Part shown: one piece after another, positions 1 to 7,198 of the stretch
Layout of the letters: every line of letters begins with the position of its first letter
Numbering within the stretch: position 1 is the stretch's first letter
Assembly (NCBI GenBank): GCA_006227095.1
Contig: SBFZ01000159.1
Span: 1 to 9,430 of the forward strand
Source: Bacteroidota bacterium
GTDB taxonomy: Bacteria; Bacteroidota; Bacteroidia; Bacteroidales; VadinHA17
Length of the DNA: 9,430 bases
Reading direction: 5' to 3'
Notes under the pieces: model-generated
What the model was told of the DNA's origin: nothing
The model's database searches: none
The model's input: only the letters and a program-made list of their open reading frames with translations
Made by a program: the position numbers and the translations under genes

Positions 1-1
1 T

Positions 2-1438
2 GCATTCCGGCCCTTCAGCAGGCAGCCGGCCGGCAAACATTTGCTGGCAGTTGGTGAGAGGGTTGTCAAGGGACCCCTTTTCGGATGCAGAATGTGCGGA
101 AACTGCCTGCTGCAGGAGACGGCATTCATCTGTCACATGGCTTGTCCCAAGGGGCTCCGCAACGGGCCGTGCGGCGGGGTGAACAACGGTTTCTGTTATG
201 TGGATCCCACCCGTCGCTGTGCCTGGTATCTCATCTATGAAAGGTCACGCCGCATGCACCGTGAACACAAGCTTCTTGAAGTTTTGCCACCCGTAGACTG
301 GGACAGGGCAGGGACAGAGACATGGGGTGAAGTGATACGCACTGCCCGGAAGGCAGGACTGCGAAACATATTCCTCCCTTCTGCAAGGAAGGGCATGACC
401 TTTGCGGCAGCACTCGATGAGAAGGTCTTCAGGCCCATACGGCAGCCTGACTGGTGGAGGGGCGATTCAGAATACCATCCTCCTGTTGTCACCGAGCCGC
501 AGTCACCCCTTGAGCAGGAGCTGCGCACAGGCCGTTTTGTAATCACCGCCGAGGTGACGCCGCCGCTGACGGCCGCCACGGCAAGGCTGCGCGAAAAGAT
601 TATGACGGTGAAGCCGTTTGTCTCTGCCATCAACTTCACTGACGGATCATCAGCGGTGCCCAGGATGTCAAGTGCGGCCTGCTCGGCCGTGGCGGCCTCA
701 CTCGGGGCCGACCCGGTGATGCAGATCTCGGCACGTGACAATAACCGTAACAGCCTGCAGTCACTGGCCATCGGCGCAAATGCACTTGGAGTATACAATA
801 TTCTCTGCCTCTCGGGTGACAGTCCCCGGGTCGGCCCCGCACCGCGAAGCAACATGAATGTCGTTGACATTGACTCCGTGCAGATGCTGTGGATTCTGAG
901 GAGAATGCGTGACGAAGGGATTTATCTTGACGGAAGGGAGATAAAGAACAGGCCGAAGTTGTTCCCCGGAGCCGCCATCGCACCCTTTGCCCAGGATCCT
1001 GTCATGCAGGCTATACGCATCAGGAAGAAGATCAACGCCGGAGCCCGGTTCCTGCAGACAAACCTGGTCTTCGATCCTGACAGCCTGGACCCGCTGCTTG
1101 AACAGCTTGAAAAGATGGAGCTGACCGGAAAGGCTTACCTGCTGGTGGGAATCAGTCCTCTGAAGTCGCTTTCACTGGCAAAATACCTTAATAACAACAT
1201 CCCCGGAGTGACTGTTCCCGATGCCATAATGAAGAGAATGGCAGATGCCGGACCCGGCCTGGCAGAGGAGAGCATCAATATAACGGTTGAGAATATGAAA
1301 AAGCTCATGACAAAACCGGGTGTCAGCGGCGTACATATTATGCCACTGGGATGGGAGGAATCCCTCCCGGTGATAATCAAAAGAGCAAAGGATGAAGCTA
1401 TTCACCTCAAGAGAGCTGGCCAGGGCAACCCATCTTGA
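2..1438 (+). CDS. metF: Methylenetetrahydrofolate reductase, MetV-MetF fusion (5' partial)
   Basis: Reduces 5,10-methylene-THF to 5-methyl-THF in the cytoplasm, feeding methionine synthesis or the methyl branch of the Wood-Ljungdahl pathway. The reading frame is open to the window edge, so the true start is probably upstream; an in-frame TTG lies at 41. From that TTG, residues about 11-68 form a Cys-rich MetV C-terminal-type module (CRMCGNC, CHMAC, GPCGG, then two more Cys: eight in all, C16 to C60), enough for two [4Fe-4S] clusters or Zn plus Fe-S. Residues about 165-455 are the MetF flavin TIM barrel. They carry EVTPP (171-175, equivalent to the catalytic-Glu EFFPP region), a RDNNRN motif (232-237), LSGD (257-260, flavin-contacting Asp region) and FLQTNLVFD. 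In acetogens MetV and MetF are separate subunits; here they are one chain. The electron donor cannot be read from sequence. The gene runs into the next one with a 47-bp overlap. Family assignment is firm; the donor and pathway role are inferred. Confidence 0.9.
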   Translation, partial: AFRPFSRQPAGKHLLAVGERVVKGPLFGCRMCGNCLLQETAFICHMACPKGLRNGPCGGVNNGFCYVDPTRRCAWYLIYERSRRMHREHKLLEVLPPVDWDRAGTETWGEVIRTARKAGLRNIFLPSARKGMTFAAALDEKVFRPIRQPDWWRGDSEYHPPVVTEPQSPLEQELRTGRFVITAEVTPPLTAATARLREKIMTVKPFVSAINFTDGSSAVPRMSSAACSAVAASLGADPVMQISARDNNRNSLQSLAIGANALGVYNILCLSGDSPRVGPAPRSNMNVVDIDSVQMLWILRRMRDEGIYLDGREIKNRPKLFPGAAIAPFAQDPVMQAIRIRKKINAGARFLQTNLVFDPDSLDPLLEQLEKMELTGKAYLLVGISPLKSLSLAKYLNNNIPGVTVPDAIMKRMADAGPGLAEESINITVENMKKLMTKPGVSGVHIMPLGWEESLPVIIKRAKDEAIHLKRAGQGNPS

Positions 1439-3185
1439 AATACCTGGCGGAGTAATTATTGCAAAAGCCCTGATGCAGATTTTCCGCTACAACAGGCTGA
1501 ACAGGGTTTATGCCAGCACCTATGACACTGACCCGGTTGTCTTTATAAACTCTATCCTTGAACATCTTGATGTCAGGTTTGATATTCCGGAAAAGGACCT
1601 TGAAAATATTCCTGCAGACGGGGCTTTCATTACTGTCTCCAACCACCCTTTCGGGGGAATAGATGCCCTTATACTTCTCAAAATACTGATGCAGCGCAGA
1701 GCGGATGTCAGGGTAACGGCCAACTTTCTGTTAAGGAACATTGATCCGTTGAGGGATCTGATCGTTCCTTTCAATACCTCCGGAAAATATGCGGTAAAAA
1801 AAGCATCGCTCACAGCCCTTGAGGCAGCCATCAGCCATGTAAGGGAAGGTCACGGACTGGCAATGTTCCCGGCAGGAGAGGTCTCGGCTTACCAGTCCGG
1901 GTCAGGACTGATAACCGACAGGGAGTGGCAGGAACCGGTTTTAAGGGCGATGAAGGCAGCTGAGGTTCCGGTGATCCCGGTTTATTTTCACGGTACCAAC
2001 TCCAGGTGGTTTCATATTCTCGGGCGTATTCATCCGCTGCTGGGCACCGCGAAGCTTGGCTCCGAGTTCATAAATAAGCGGCACAGGGTAATCAAAGTAC
2101 GTATCGGCAGGGCCGTGTCGGTAGCCGAGCAGGCGGGGTTCAGCAACGTAGCCCAGTTAGGTCGTTATCTCAGGGCCCGTACATACTCGCTGGGGTCAGC
2201 CCTTGAAGCGAAGCCGTTCTTTGCCGGCCTGAGAGCCCGCCGTGCCAGCCGCCAGGAACCAATTGCACCTCCACTGGAGAGAGAGGTTCTGGTTGATGAG
2301 GTCAAAAACATCAGGCATTCCTGTGAACTCTTCAAGGCCAGAAACTTTACGGTTCTCTTTGCCCCAACGAGTCTAATCCCCAATCTCATTAAGGAGATAG
2401 GAAGACTGCGTGAGGTAACTTTCAGGGCGGTAGGTGAGGGAACAAACCGGGCTTCTGACATAGATGAATATGACTTCTACTATCATCATCTGATAATATG
2501 GGATGACGATGCCGGAGCAGTGGTGGGGGCTTACAGGATCGGAAAGGGGAATGAGATTATCAGCCAGTACGGCATAAAGGGATTTTATATCAACTCCCTG
2601 TTCAGGATAAGGAAGTCATTCGAACCTTTCCTCTCGGTATCACTCGAGCTGGGGCGATCATTCATCGTGCCGGAATATCAGAGGAAGGCCATGCCGTTGT
2701 TCCTGCTGTGGAAGGGACTGCTGACGGTGCTTCTTGAGAATACCGCCTACCGGTATCTCATTGGCCCGGTGAGCATCAGCAATGAATTCTCGGCATTTTC
2801 CAAATCATTGATAGTTGAGTTTGTCAGGAATAATTTCTATGATCGCGACATGGCCCGTTTTATAAGGCCGCGCAGGAAGTTCAGCACTCAGATTGACCGC
2901 CGTGTTGACAGTGAAATAATAATCTCATCGGCAGAACGGGACATCAGCAAGGTTGAGAAGGTTGTAAGTGACGTTGACAATGGCTACCGCATTCCGGTGC
3001 TTCTGAAGAAGTACCTGGAAGTCAATGCCCGGATCATAGGATTCAATGTTGATCCCGACTTCAATAACTGCCTTGACGGGTTGATCATGCTCGATGTCTA
3101 TAATCTGCCTGCCGGTTTTGTGAGTGCTCTCTCGAAGGACCAGGACAGTGAGGAGGTTGTAAAAAAACTGAAAAACAGGAAATAA
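1392..3185 (+). CDS. olsF: OlsF-like bifunctional acyltransferase (aminolipid synthesis)
   Basis: Predicted membrane-associated enzyme making acyl-amino-acid lipids (ornithine, glycine or related) from acyl donors. Two modules are visible. Residues about 55-260 are a PlsC/OlsA-like O-acyltransferase with NHPFGGID (84-91, the His/Asp acyltransferase motif) and FPAGEVS (159-165, the FPxG motif). Residues about 300-500 resemble the GNAT-fold N-acyltransferase OlsB, with REVTFR (340-345) and LELGRSFIVPEYQ (418-430). The tail (about 532-575, IPVLLKKYLE and DPDFNNCLDGL) is also typical of OlsB/OlsF proteins. This order and the 597-residue length match OlsF, reported from Serratia and Flavobacterium, where the N-terminal half does the O-acylation and the C-terminal half the N-acylation. 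The head group cannot be told from sequence. The start ATG lies inside the preceding gene (47-bp overlap in another frame), has no clear Shine-Dalgarno sequence, and gives a full N-terminus, suggesting translational coupling. Alternative annotation: hemolysin-like or lysophospholipid acyltransferase protein. Confidence 0.82.
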   Translation: MKLFTSRELARATHLEIPGGVIIAKALMQIFRYNRLNRVYASTYDTDPVVFINSILEHLDVRFDIPEKDLENIPADGAFITVSNHPFGGIDALILLKILMQRRADVRVTANFLLRNIDPLRDLIVPFNTSGKYAVKKASLTALEAAISHVREGHGLAMFPAGEVSAYQSGSGLITDREWQEPVLRAMKAAEVPVIPVYFHGTNSRWFHILGRIHPLLGTAKLGSEFINKRHRVIKVRIGRAVSVAEQAGFSNVAQLGRYLRARTYSLGSALEAKPFFAGLRARRASRQEPIAPPLEREVLVDEVKNIRHSCELFKARNFTVLFAPTSLIPNLIKEIGRLREVTFRAVGEGTNRASDIDEYDFYYHHLIIWDDDAGAVVGAYRIGKGNEIISQYGIKGFYINSLFRIRKSFEPFLSVSLELGRSFIVPEYQRKAMPLFLLWKGLLTVLLENTAYRYLIGPVSISNEFSAFSKSLIVEFVRNNFYDRDMARFIRPRRKFSTQIDRRVDSEIIISSAERDISKVEKVVSDVDNGYRIPVLLKKYLEVNARIIGFNVDPDFNNCLDGLIMLDVYNLPAGFVSALSKDQDSEEVVKKLKNRK

Positions 3186-3207
3186 CAGCAGCCAGGGGTA
3201 AAATGAA

Positions 3208-3233
3208 AGGGGCAGGTCACAAGACCTGCCCCT
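3208..3233. terminator. Hairpin between convergent genes, likely bidirectional terminator
   Basis: A perfect 11-bp stem (AGGGGCAGGTC paired with GACCTGCCCCT) closes on a 4-nt ACAA loop. It lies 22 bp after the acyltransferase stop and 25 bp before the stop of the convergent isomerase gene. No run of T follows on the + strand (GCATATATCC). Read on the - strand, the stem is followed by a T-rich stretch (TTCATTTTA), so intrinsic termination looks better for the isomerase transcript. Position and stem strength support a terminator; the weak U tract lowers confidence for the + direction. Confidence 0.7.
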
Positions 3234-3258
3234 GCATATATCCTGACAGCAAATGCTG

Positions 3259-5379
3259 CTAGTAGAATTTGTATCTCAGGTCCTCAACCTCCTTCTTGTC
3301 GCGGAGGGCCTGGTAAGCTTCGTATGACGCCCTTATCTGGTAGCTGGAGTTCATCCTTTCCTTAACCATTGCGAGGTCTTCTGCAACGGCGGGGGTGGCA
3401 TCGCTGACCATAAAGAGATAAACGCCATTGTTACCCTCAACCGGTTTTGACAGTTTGCCGGGCTCCGATGCTGAGGCGGCTGCTATCAGCGCAGGTTCTA
3501 TCCCTGCTCCGGGAACCGAGAATGACCTGAAGTTGATGCCGCTTGCATCCTGAACAGTGGTGTTGTAATGGGCAGCGATTTCATTGATGTCTTTCCCTTC
3601 AGCTTCAAGTTTCTTCATCTCGGCTGCAATTACCTCTGCCTTCTTCCTCTTTGCAAGGATGAATCTTATGTCAGAGGCAACATCTTCCACGGGGGCAATT
3701 CCCTCCTCCTGTACCCTGGAGCAGTAGGCAACAACATACATGTCAGGAAGCTCAAACACTGCCTGGCTGCTGTTATCCAGTACTATGCTCCCGGATTTGC
3801 TGTTCTGGAACAGAGCCATAACCAGTCCCCTTGACTGGGTCAGGCCCGGCAGTTCCTTCTGATCAGGGGTAACATTCATCGCCAGTTTCTTGTTGAGATT
3901 TCCTTCGGCAACAGCCTTGTTGAATTTCTCGTAGGTGTCATTGGTGCCGGCAAACTGTGATGCCTCAGAGTAGATACGCTGTGTGGTTGCGCTGCTGGGG
4001 ATAACCTTGCGGTCAACCACTCCTATATCATATTTCCTGACCTTACGGCTCTGATCGATAATCTTTATGATATGAACGCCAAACTGTGTCTCGGCGGTGA
4101 CAATATCGCCCTTGTTGTTTCCGAAGCAGGCGTTATTGAACGGCAGGACCATCATCCCTTCACTGAACCATCCGAGATCTCCGCCCACCTGTGCTGAACC
4201 CTGGTCATCAGAGTTTGCCATTGCGAGGGTGTTGAAATCAATCCCTGACCTGACGAGAGCGATGAGGCTGTCAGCTTCCTTTCTTGCCTGCGCCAGGCTC
4301 CTTACTGCGTTGGGCGATAGGAGTATATGTGCTGCCCTGACTGAATCCGGGCGTTCGGCTATATCAACAATACGTGCAATCTTGTAGGCTTCATCCTCGA
4401 AATAAGGGCCGATGACTTCAGTCCTGTCACCTGACTCAGCCAGTGGACGAAGAGTCTCCGGAAGATCCCGCAGGGGCCTGTAGAAGCCCGTATGACGTGT
4501 GTCAGCCGTAAGGTTGATGTACTGTACCAGGTCTGTGGCAGAGGCAAAGTGTTCAACCTCGCCGGCAGCCCAGTTTTCTGTCTCCTTCATATCTGATTCA
4601 GAGGAAAAAATGTCAAAAACAATGTATTCCATATCCCTGGTTGCTCCTCTCTTGTAATTATCCTTGTGCTTTTCATAATAGGCACGGATCTCTTCAGAAC
4701 TGACCTTTACGGCACTGTCAGGAATGACTGCATAGTTGCGTACCATAAAGTTAAAGTTCACGGTATTTGCTGCCAGACTGTTCTCGTACTCTGACTGCAT
4801 GCCGGTTACATATAACCCTTTTGACATGAGGTTCACCAGCTTGGTGTTCAGCCTGTCATTTATAATCTGGTCCTCAAAGAAGAGCCAGTATTTTTTTGTA
4901 TTCTCGTCAGTTTCAGTGGCTTTCAGAAAATTAACAAGGAATGATTCATTGAAGGCGCCTGTTGATGGGTCAGTAAAGAGCTGCCTTACAATAGGATGCG
5001 GGTTGTCGCCGAAAACCAGCATCTCCACCTCCTCCGGGCTGACTCCGAGTCCGGTCTGCCTGTAGGTCTTCCCCATCAGCTTCTCGGAAAGTATCTGCTG
5101 CCACACCTGCTCCCTGAGGCTCTGCATCATTTCATCATTAACCTCGGTTGAACCTGACATCTTGTAGATGTCAACAAGGTCCTGCACCCTGGTCTCAAAT
5201 TCCTGGTATGAAACAGTCTCCCCGTCTATATGGGCCAGCTGGTAGTATTTGTCTGCCCTGCGCCTCTGCGCAGTATTGTTTCCGAAAAAATCACTAACAA
5301 CAAAGAGAAGCAGTGAAACCCCGATTACGATTGCCACAAGCGGTCCCGCCTTCTCTCTCAGGTTCTGAAGTATTGCCAT
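3259..5379 (-). CDS. ppiD: Membrane-anchored SurA/PpiD-like peptidylprolyl isomerase
   Basis: Periplasmic folding factor anchored in the inner membrane, expected to assist secreted and outer-membrane proteins as they leave the translocon. The 706-residue chain begins with a short cytoplasmic segment (1-12) and one hydrophobic helix (about 13-29, PLVAIVIGVSLLLFVV). A SurA_N-like chaperone region follows (about 35-230), then a parvulin domain (about 346-442) with AAHILLS (His351), GGDLGWFSEG (399-408) and FGVHIIKI (His436). A C-terminal region of about 260 residues has a second, weaker isomerase-like or chaperone fold. The parvulin landmark residues are present, unlike the reportedly inactive parvulin domain of E. 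coli PpiD, so catalysis is possible. It is somewhat longer than E. coli PpiD (about 620 residues) but usual for Bacteroidota homologues. The start fits the membrane anchor; the 5' leader is AT-rich without a Shine-Dalgarno sequence. The gene is monocistronic here, divergent from the formate dehydrogenase genes and convergent with the acyltransferase gene. Confidence 0.9.
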   Translation of the reverse strand: MAILQNLREKAGPLVAIVIGVSLLLFVVSDFFGNNTAQRRRADKYYQLAHIDGETVSYQEFETRVQDLVDIYKMSGSTEVNDEMMQSLREQVWQQILSEKLMGKTYRQTGLGVSPEEVEMLVFGDNPHPIVRQLFTDPSTGAFNESFLVNFLKATETDENTKKYWLFFEDQIINDRLNTKLVNLMSKGLYVTGMQSEYENSLAANTVNFNFMVRNYAVIPDSAVKVSSEEIRAYYEKHKDNYKRGATRDMEYIVFDIFSSESDMKETENWAAGEVEHFASATDLVQYINLTADTRHTGFYRPLRDLPETLRPLAESGDRTEVIGPYFEDEAYKIARIVDIAERPDSVRAAHILLSPNAVRSLAQARKEADSLIALVRSGIDFNTLAMANSDDQGSAQVGGDLGWFSEGMMVLPFNNACFGNNKGDIVTAETQFGVHIIKIIDQSRKVRKYDIGVVDRKVIPSSATTQRIYSEASQFAGTNDTYEKFNKAVAEGNLNKKLAMNVTPDQKELPGLTQSRGLVMALFQNSKSGSIVLDNSSQAVFELPDMYVVAYCSRVQEEGIAPVEDVASDIRFILAKRKKAEVIAAEMKKLEAEGKDINEIAAHYNTTVQDASGINFRSFSVPGAGIEPALIAAASASEPGKLSKPVEGNNGVYLFMVSDATPAVAEDLAMVKERMNSSYQIRASYEAYQALRDKKEVEDLRYKFY

Positions 5380-5427
5380 CTGAATACTAATTAAATAATG
5401 AATTTACCTCTTGAAAAATACAGGCGA

Positions 5428-5455
5428 CAAATATAACAAAATTCAGTTAAACAAA
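5428..5455 (-). promoter_or_regulatory. Candidate Bacteroidota-type promoter for the isomerase gene
   Basis: On the - strand TATATTTG (5435 down to 5428) matches the Bacteroidota -7 consensus TAnnTTTG, with TTTG (5455 down to 5452) upstream as a -33 element. The 16-nt spacer is a little shorter than the usual spacing. Transcription would start a few bases below 5428 and leave a leader of about 45 nt before the ATG ending at 5379. This is a sequence match only. Confidence 0.5.
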
Positions 5456-5466
5456 AGGATGCGTCC

Positions 5467-5514
5467 AATTCTCATTTTTTTTAACTTCCGGGAAATATGA
5501 TAATTCTCATTTTT
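5467..5514. repeat. Pair of perfect 13-bp direct repeats in the divergent intergenic region
   Basis: AATTCTCATTTTT occurs at 5467-5479 and again at 5502-5514, 35 bp start to start. A small palindrome, TTCC-G-GGAA (5486-5494), sits between them. The pair lies 54 bp upstream of the fdhB start and just upstream of the candidate isomerase promoter. The rest of the 188-bp region (5380-5567) is plain AT-rich DNA with no open frame of note. The repeats could be a double operator, but the DNA is T-rich and chance cannot be excluded. Confidence 0.5.
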
Positions 5515-5538
5515 ACATTATACCACACAGTAAGTTAA

Positions 5539-5546
5539 TATATTGG
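5539..5546 (+). promoter_or_regulatory. Weak candidate -7 element for the formate dehydrogenase operon
   Basis: TATATTGG differs from the TAnnTTTG consensus at one position and lies 21 bp before the fdhB ATG. No TTTG -33 element is seen at the right distance upstream. The operon promoter may therefore depend on an activator or use another sigma factor. No GG-N10-GC sigma-54 pattern was seen either. Confidence 0.2.
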
Positions 5547-5567
5547 AAAAACCAAAAAAGCCTGGAT

Positions 5568-7196
5568 ATGTCAAGAAACCTGAGAGGCCTCTCTTCGAGA
5601 AGAGGCCTGACCGACGGTCTGTATGAGAGTATTGCGGGGGCTTCCGGCAACGGTCATCAATCCCCTGATGAAAAGCTGAAGTCAGTGGCTGAGGAGTTCA
5701 TGACCGGTCATGCCGCAGTTTTAAGCACGAGCTCCTTCTATGATTTTCTGCAGCCGGCCCATGCCGGAAAGAAGGTATTCATGTGTGACGGTACTGCCTG
5801 TCTCACCTCCGGAAAGACTGAAGAGGTTAGGAGCCGGTTGCTGGAGACGTACCGTAGTGAAGAGATAGGGGTCATGACCTGCCTGGGGCATTGTCATTCA
5901 AACAATGCTTTCCTGGTTAACGGGGAGATCCGGCTTTGCGACAGTGATGCCAGTCCGTCGGAAATCAGGGTCACTTCAAATGCTGAGATGCCTGCGATGC
6001 TTACCCCGACAGGAGATGTGAAAAATTATTATTCACTTGCCTTCAGGTGGGCAGGTGAGACAGAAGCAGCGTTGAGGGAGCTGGAGGTTTCAGGTCTTCG
6101 CGGGAGGGGCGGGGCCGGGTTTCCGTACCATATCAAGGTACGGTCATCACGCGATGCGCGTGCAGACAGGAAGTATATAGTATGTAATGGTGATGAGGGT
6201 GATCCGGGAGCCTTCTCTGACAAGTGGCTGCTGGAGGAGAGACCGCATGCGGTGCTGTTCGGCATGCTGATGACCGGAATCATTACCGGCGCCGATACAG
6301 GTGTTGTGTACATCAGGGGGGAATATCCGCTGGCAGTAAAAAAGGTAAGGGAAGCAGTGGCCCGGATAGAGGAAGCCGGCATAGCAGCCGGCAGGGAGGG
6401 GGATGCCGTCACCCGTTTCCGGTTCCATGTGGTTGAAGGTTCAGGAGCATATATCTGCGGTGAGGAGACATCACTCCTCAACTCCCTTGAGGGTCTGCGG
6501 CCCGAGGTGCGTACCCGCCCGCCATTCCCGGCTGTTTACGGCCTCTTCGGCCGGCCTACGGTACTCAGTAATGTGGAGACCTTCGCAAATATCCACTATA
6601 TACTGGAGGAGGGAGGCGCAGTTTGGGCTGCCATGGGTACTGAGAAATCTCCCGGCACAAAACTGGTCTCTCTTGACGGTGCATTCAACAGGCCCGGGTT
6701 GCTTGAGGTTAAGATGGGTACACCGATGCGGACGGTAATAGATGAGCTTGGAGGAGGAATGCGATACCCGGTCAAGGCATTCCAGGTGGGAGGCCCGCTT
6801 GGCGGACTGGTGCCTGCGTCAAGGATAGATGATCTGACCCTTGATTTTGAGTCATTTGCCCGTGAAGGCTTTCTCCTGGGGCACGCTGGGATAGTTTCGG
6901 TGCCGGAGGATTTTCCGGTAATTGAATTGCTTGAGCATCTGTTTGAATTCACGAAGAAGGAATCATGCGGCAAGTGCTTCCCGTGCAGGATCGGCTCTGC
7001 CCGTGGCCTTGACCTGCTTGCCGGGGCCGTCAGCGGCGGACAAAAGATTGACCGGCAGCTGTTTGATGATCTGCTTGATACCATGCAGATCGGCTCACTC
7101 TGCGCACTGGGAGGGGGGCTGCCTCTTCCGGTTAAGAATGCACTTCAGTATTTCAGTGATGAACTGAAGGATTATTTCACAGGAAAGGAGGCATAG
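5568..7196 (+). CDS. fdhB: NAD-dependent formate dehydrogenase beta subunit (NuoE-NuoF fusion)
   Basis: Diaphorase subunit that passes electrons between the catalytic subunit's Fe-S chain and NAD(H) through FMN, in the cytoplasm. Residues about 33-130 are a NuoE-like thioredoxin-fold [2Fe-2S] domain with C73-x4-C78 and C105-x3-C109; the SFYDFLQ stretch before it matches the end of the NuoE helical part. Residues about 150-540 are NuoF. They contain GRGGAGFP (179-186) and CNGDEGDPGAF (206-216) for FMN/NAD binding, GAYICGEETSLLNSLEG (293-309), NVETFANI (335-342), and a [4Fe-4S] site at C467-x2-C470-x2-C473 with C512. The fusion matches FdsB-type subunits of soluble NAD-dependent formate dehydrogenases (about 520-540 residues). 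It lacks the extra C-terminal ferredoxin domain seen in HydB-type bifurcating enzymes. The ATG at 5568 has no Shine-Dalgarno sequence; a hairpin lies just inside the gene. The stop codon is 2 bp from the ATG of the catalytic subunit gene. A hydrogenase diaphorase is excluded by that neighbour. Confidence 0.9.
   Translation: MSRNLRGLSSRRGLTDGLYESIAGASGNGHQSPDEKLKSVAEEFMTGHAAVLSTSSFYDFLQPAHAGKKVFMCDGTACLTSGKTEEVRSRLLETYRSEEIGVMTCLGHCHSNNAFLVNGEIRLCDSDASPSEIRVTSNAEMPAMLTPTGDVKNYYSLAFRWAGETEAALRELEVSGLRGRGGAGFPYHIKVRSSRDARADRKYIVCNGDEGDPGAFSDKWLLEERPHAVLFGMLMTGIITGADTGVVYIRGEYPLAVKKVREAVARIEEAGIAAGREGDAVTRFRFHVVEGSGAYICGEETSLLNSLEGLRPEVRTRPPFPAVYGLFGRPTVLSNVETFANIHYILEEGGAVWAAMGTEKSPGTKLVSLDGAFNRPGLLEVKMGTPMRTVIDELGGGMRYPVKAFQVGGPLGGLVPASRIDDLTLDFESFAREGFLLGHAGIVSVPEDFPVIELLEHLFEFTKKESCGKCFPCRIGSARGLDLLAGAVSGGQKIDRQLFDDLLDTMQIGSLCALGGGLPLPVKNALQYFSDELKDYFTGKEA
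5585..5608 (+). other. Hairpin inside the 5' end of fdhB
   Basis: AGGCCTCT (5585-5592) pairs perfectly with AGAGGCCT (5601-5608) around an 8-nt loop (CTTCGAGA), starting 15 nt after the start codon, within codons 6-14. mRNA structure this close to the start can restrain initiation. It may be only a by-product of a Ser/Arg-rich N-terminus (LRGLSSRRGL). Confidence 0.4.
7186..7191 (+). promoter_or_regulatory. Strong Shine-Dalgarno site of fdhA
   Basis: AGGAGG at 7186-7191 lies 7 nt before the ATG at 7199 and within the last codons of fdhB. It is the only full anti-16S match in front of a gene in this window and fixes the start of the catalytic subunit gene. A GTG at 7196, directly before the ATG and in the same frame, is a less likely start at 4 nt spacing. 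Confidence 0.75.
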
Positions 7197-7198
7197 TG

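Noticed and set aside
235..870. 211-codon open frame on the - strand inside the MTHFR gene
   Set aside because: It lies opposite a well-supported gene with full family motifs and its translation shows no recognisable domain; Ser/Arg-rich composition is typical of an antisense shadow.
6029..7084. Several 60-160 codon open frames on both strands inside fdhB
   Set aside because: All overlap the conserved NuoF coding sequence, and their translations are Pro/Ser-rich without motifs.
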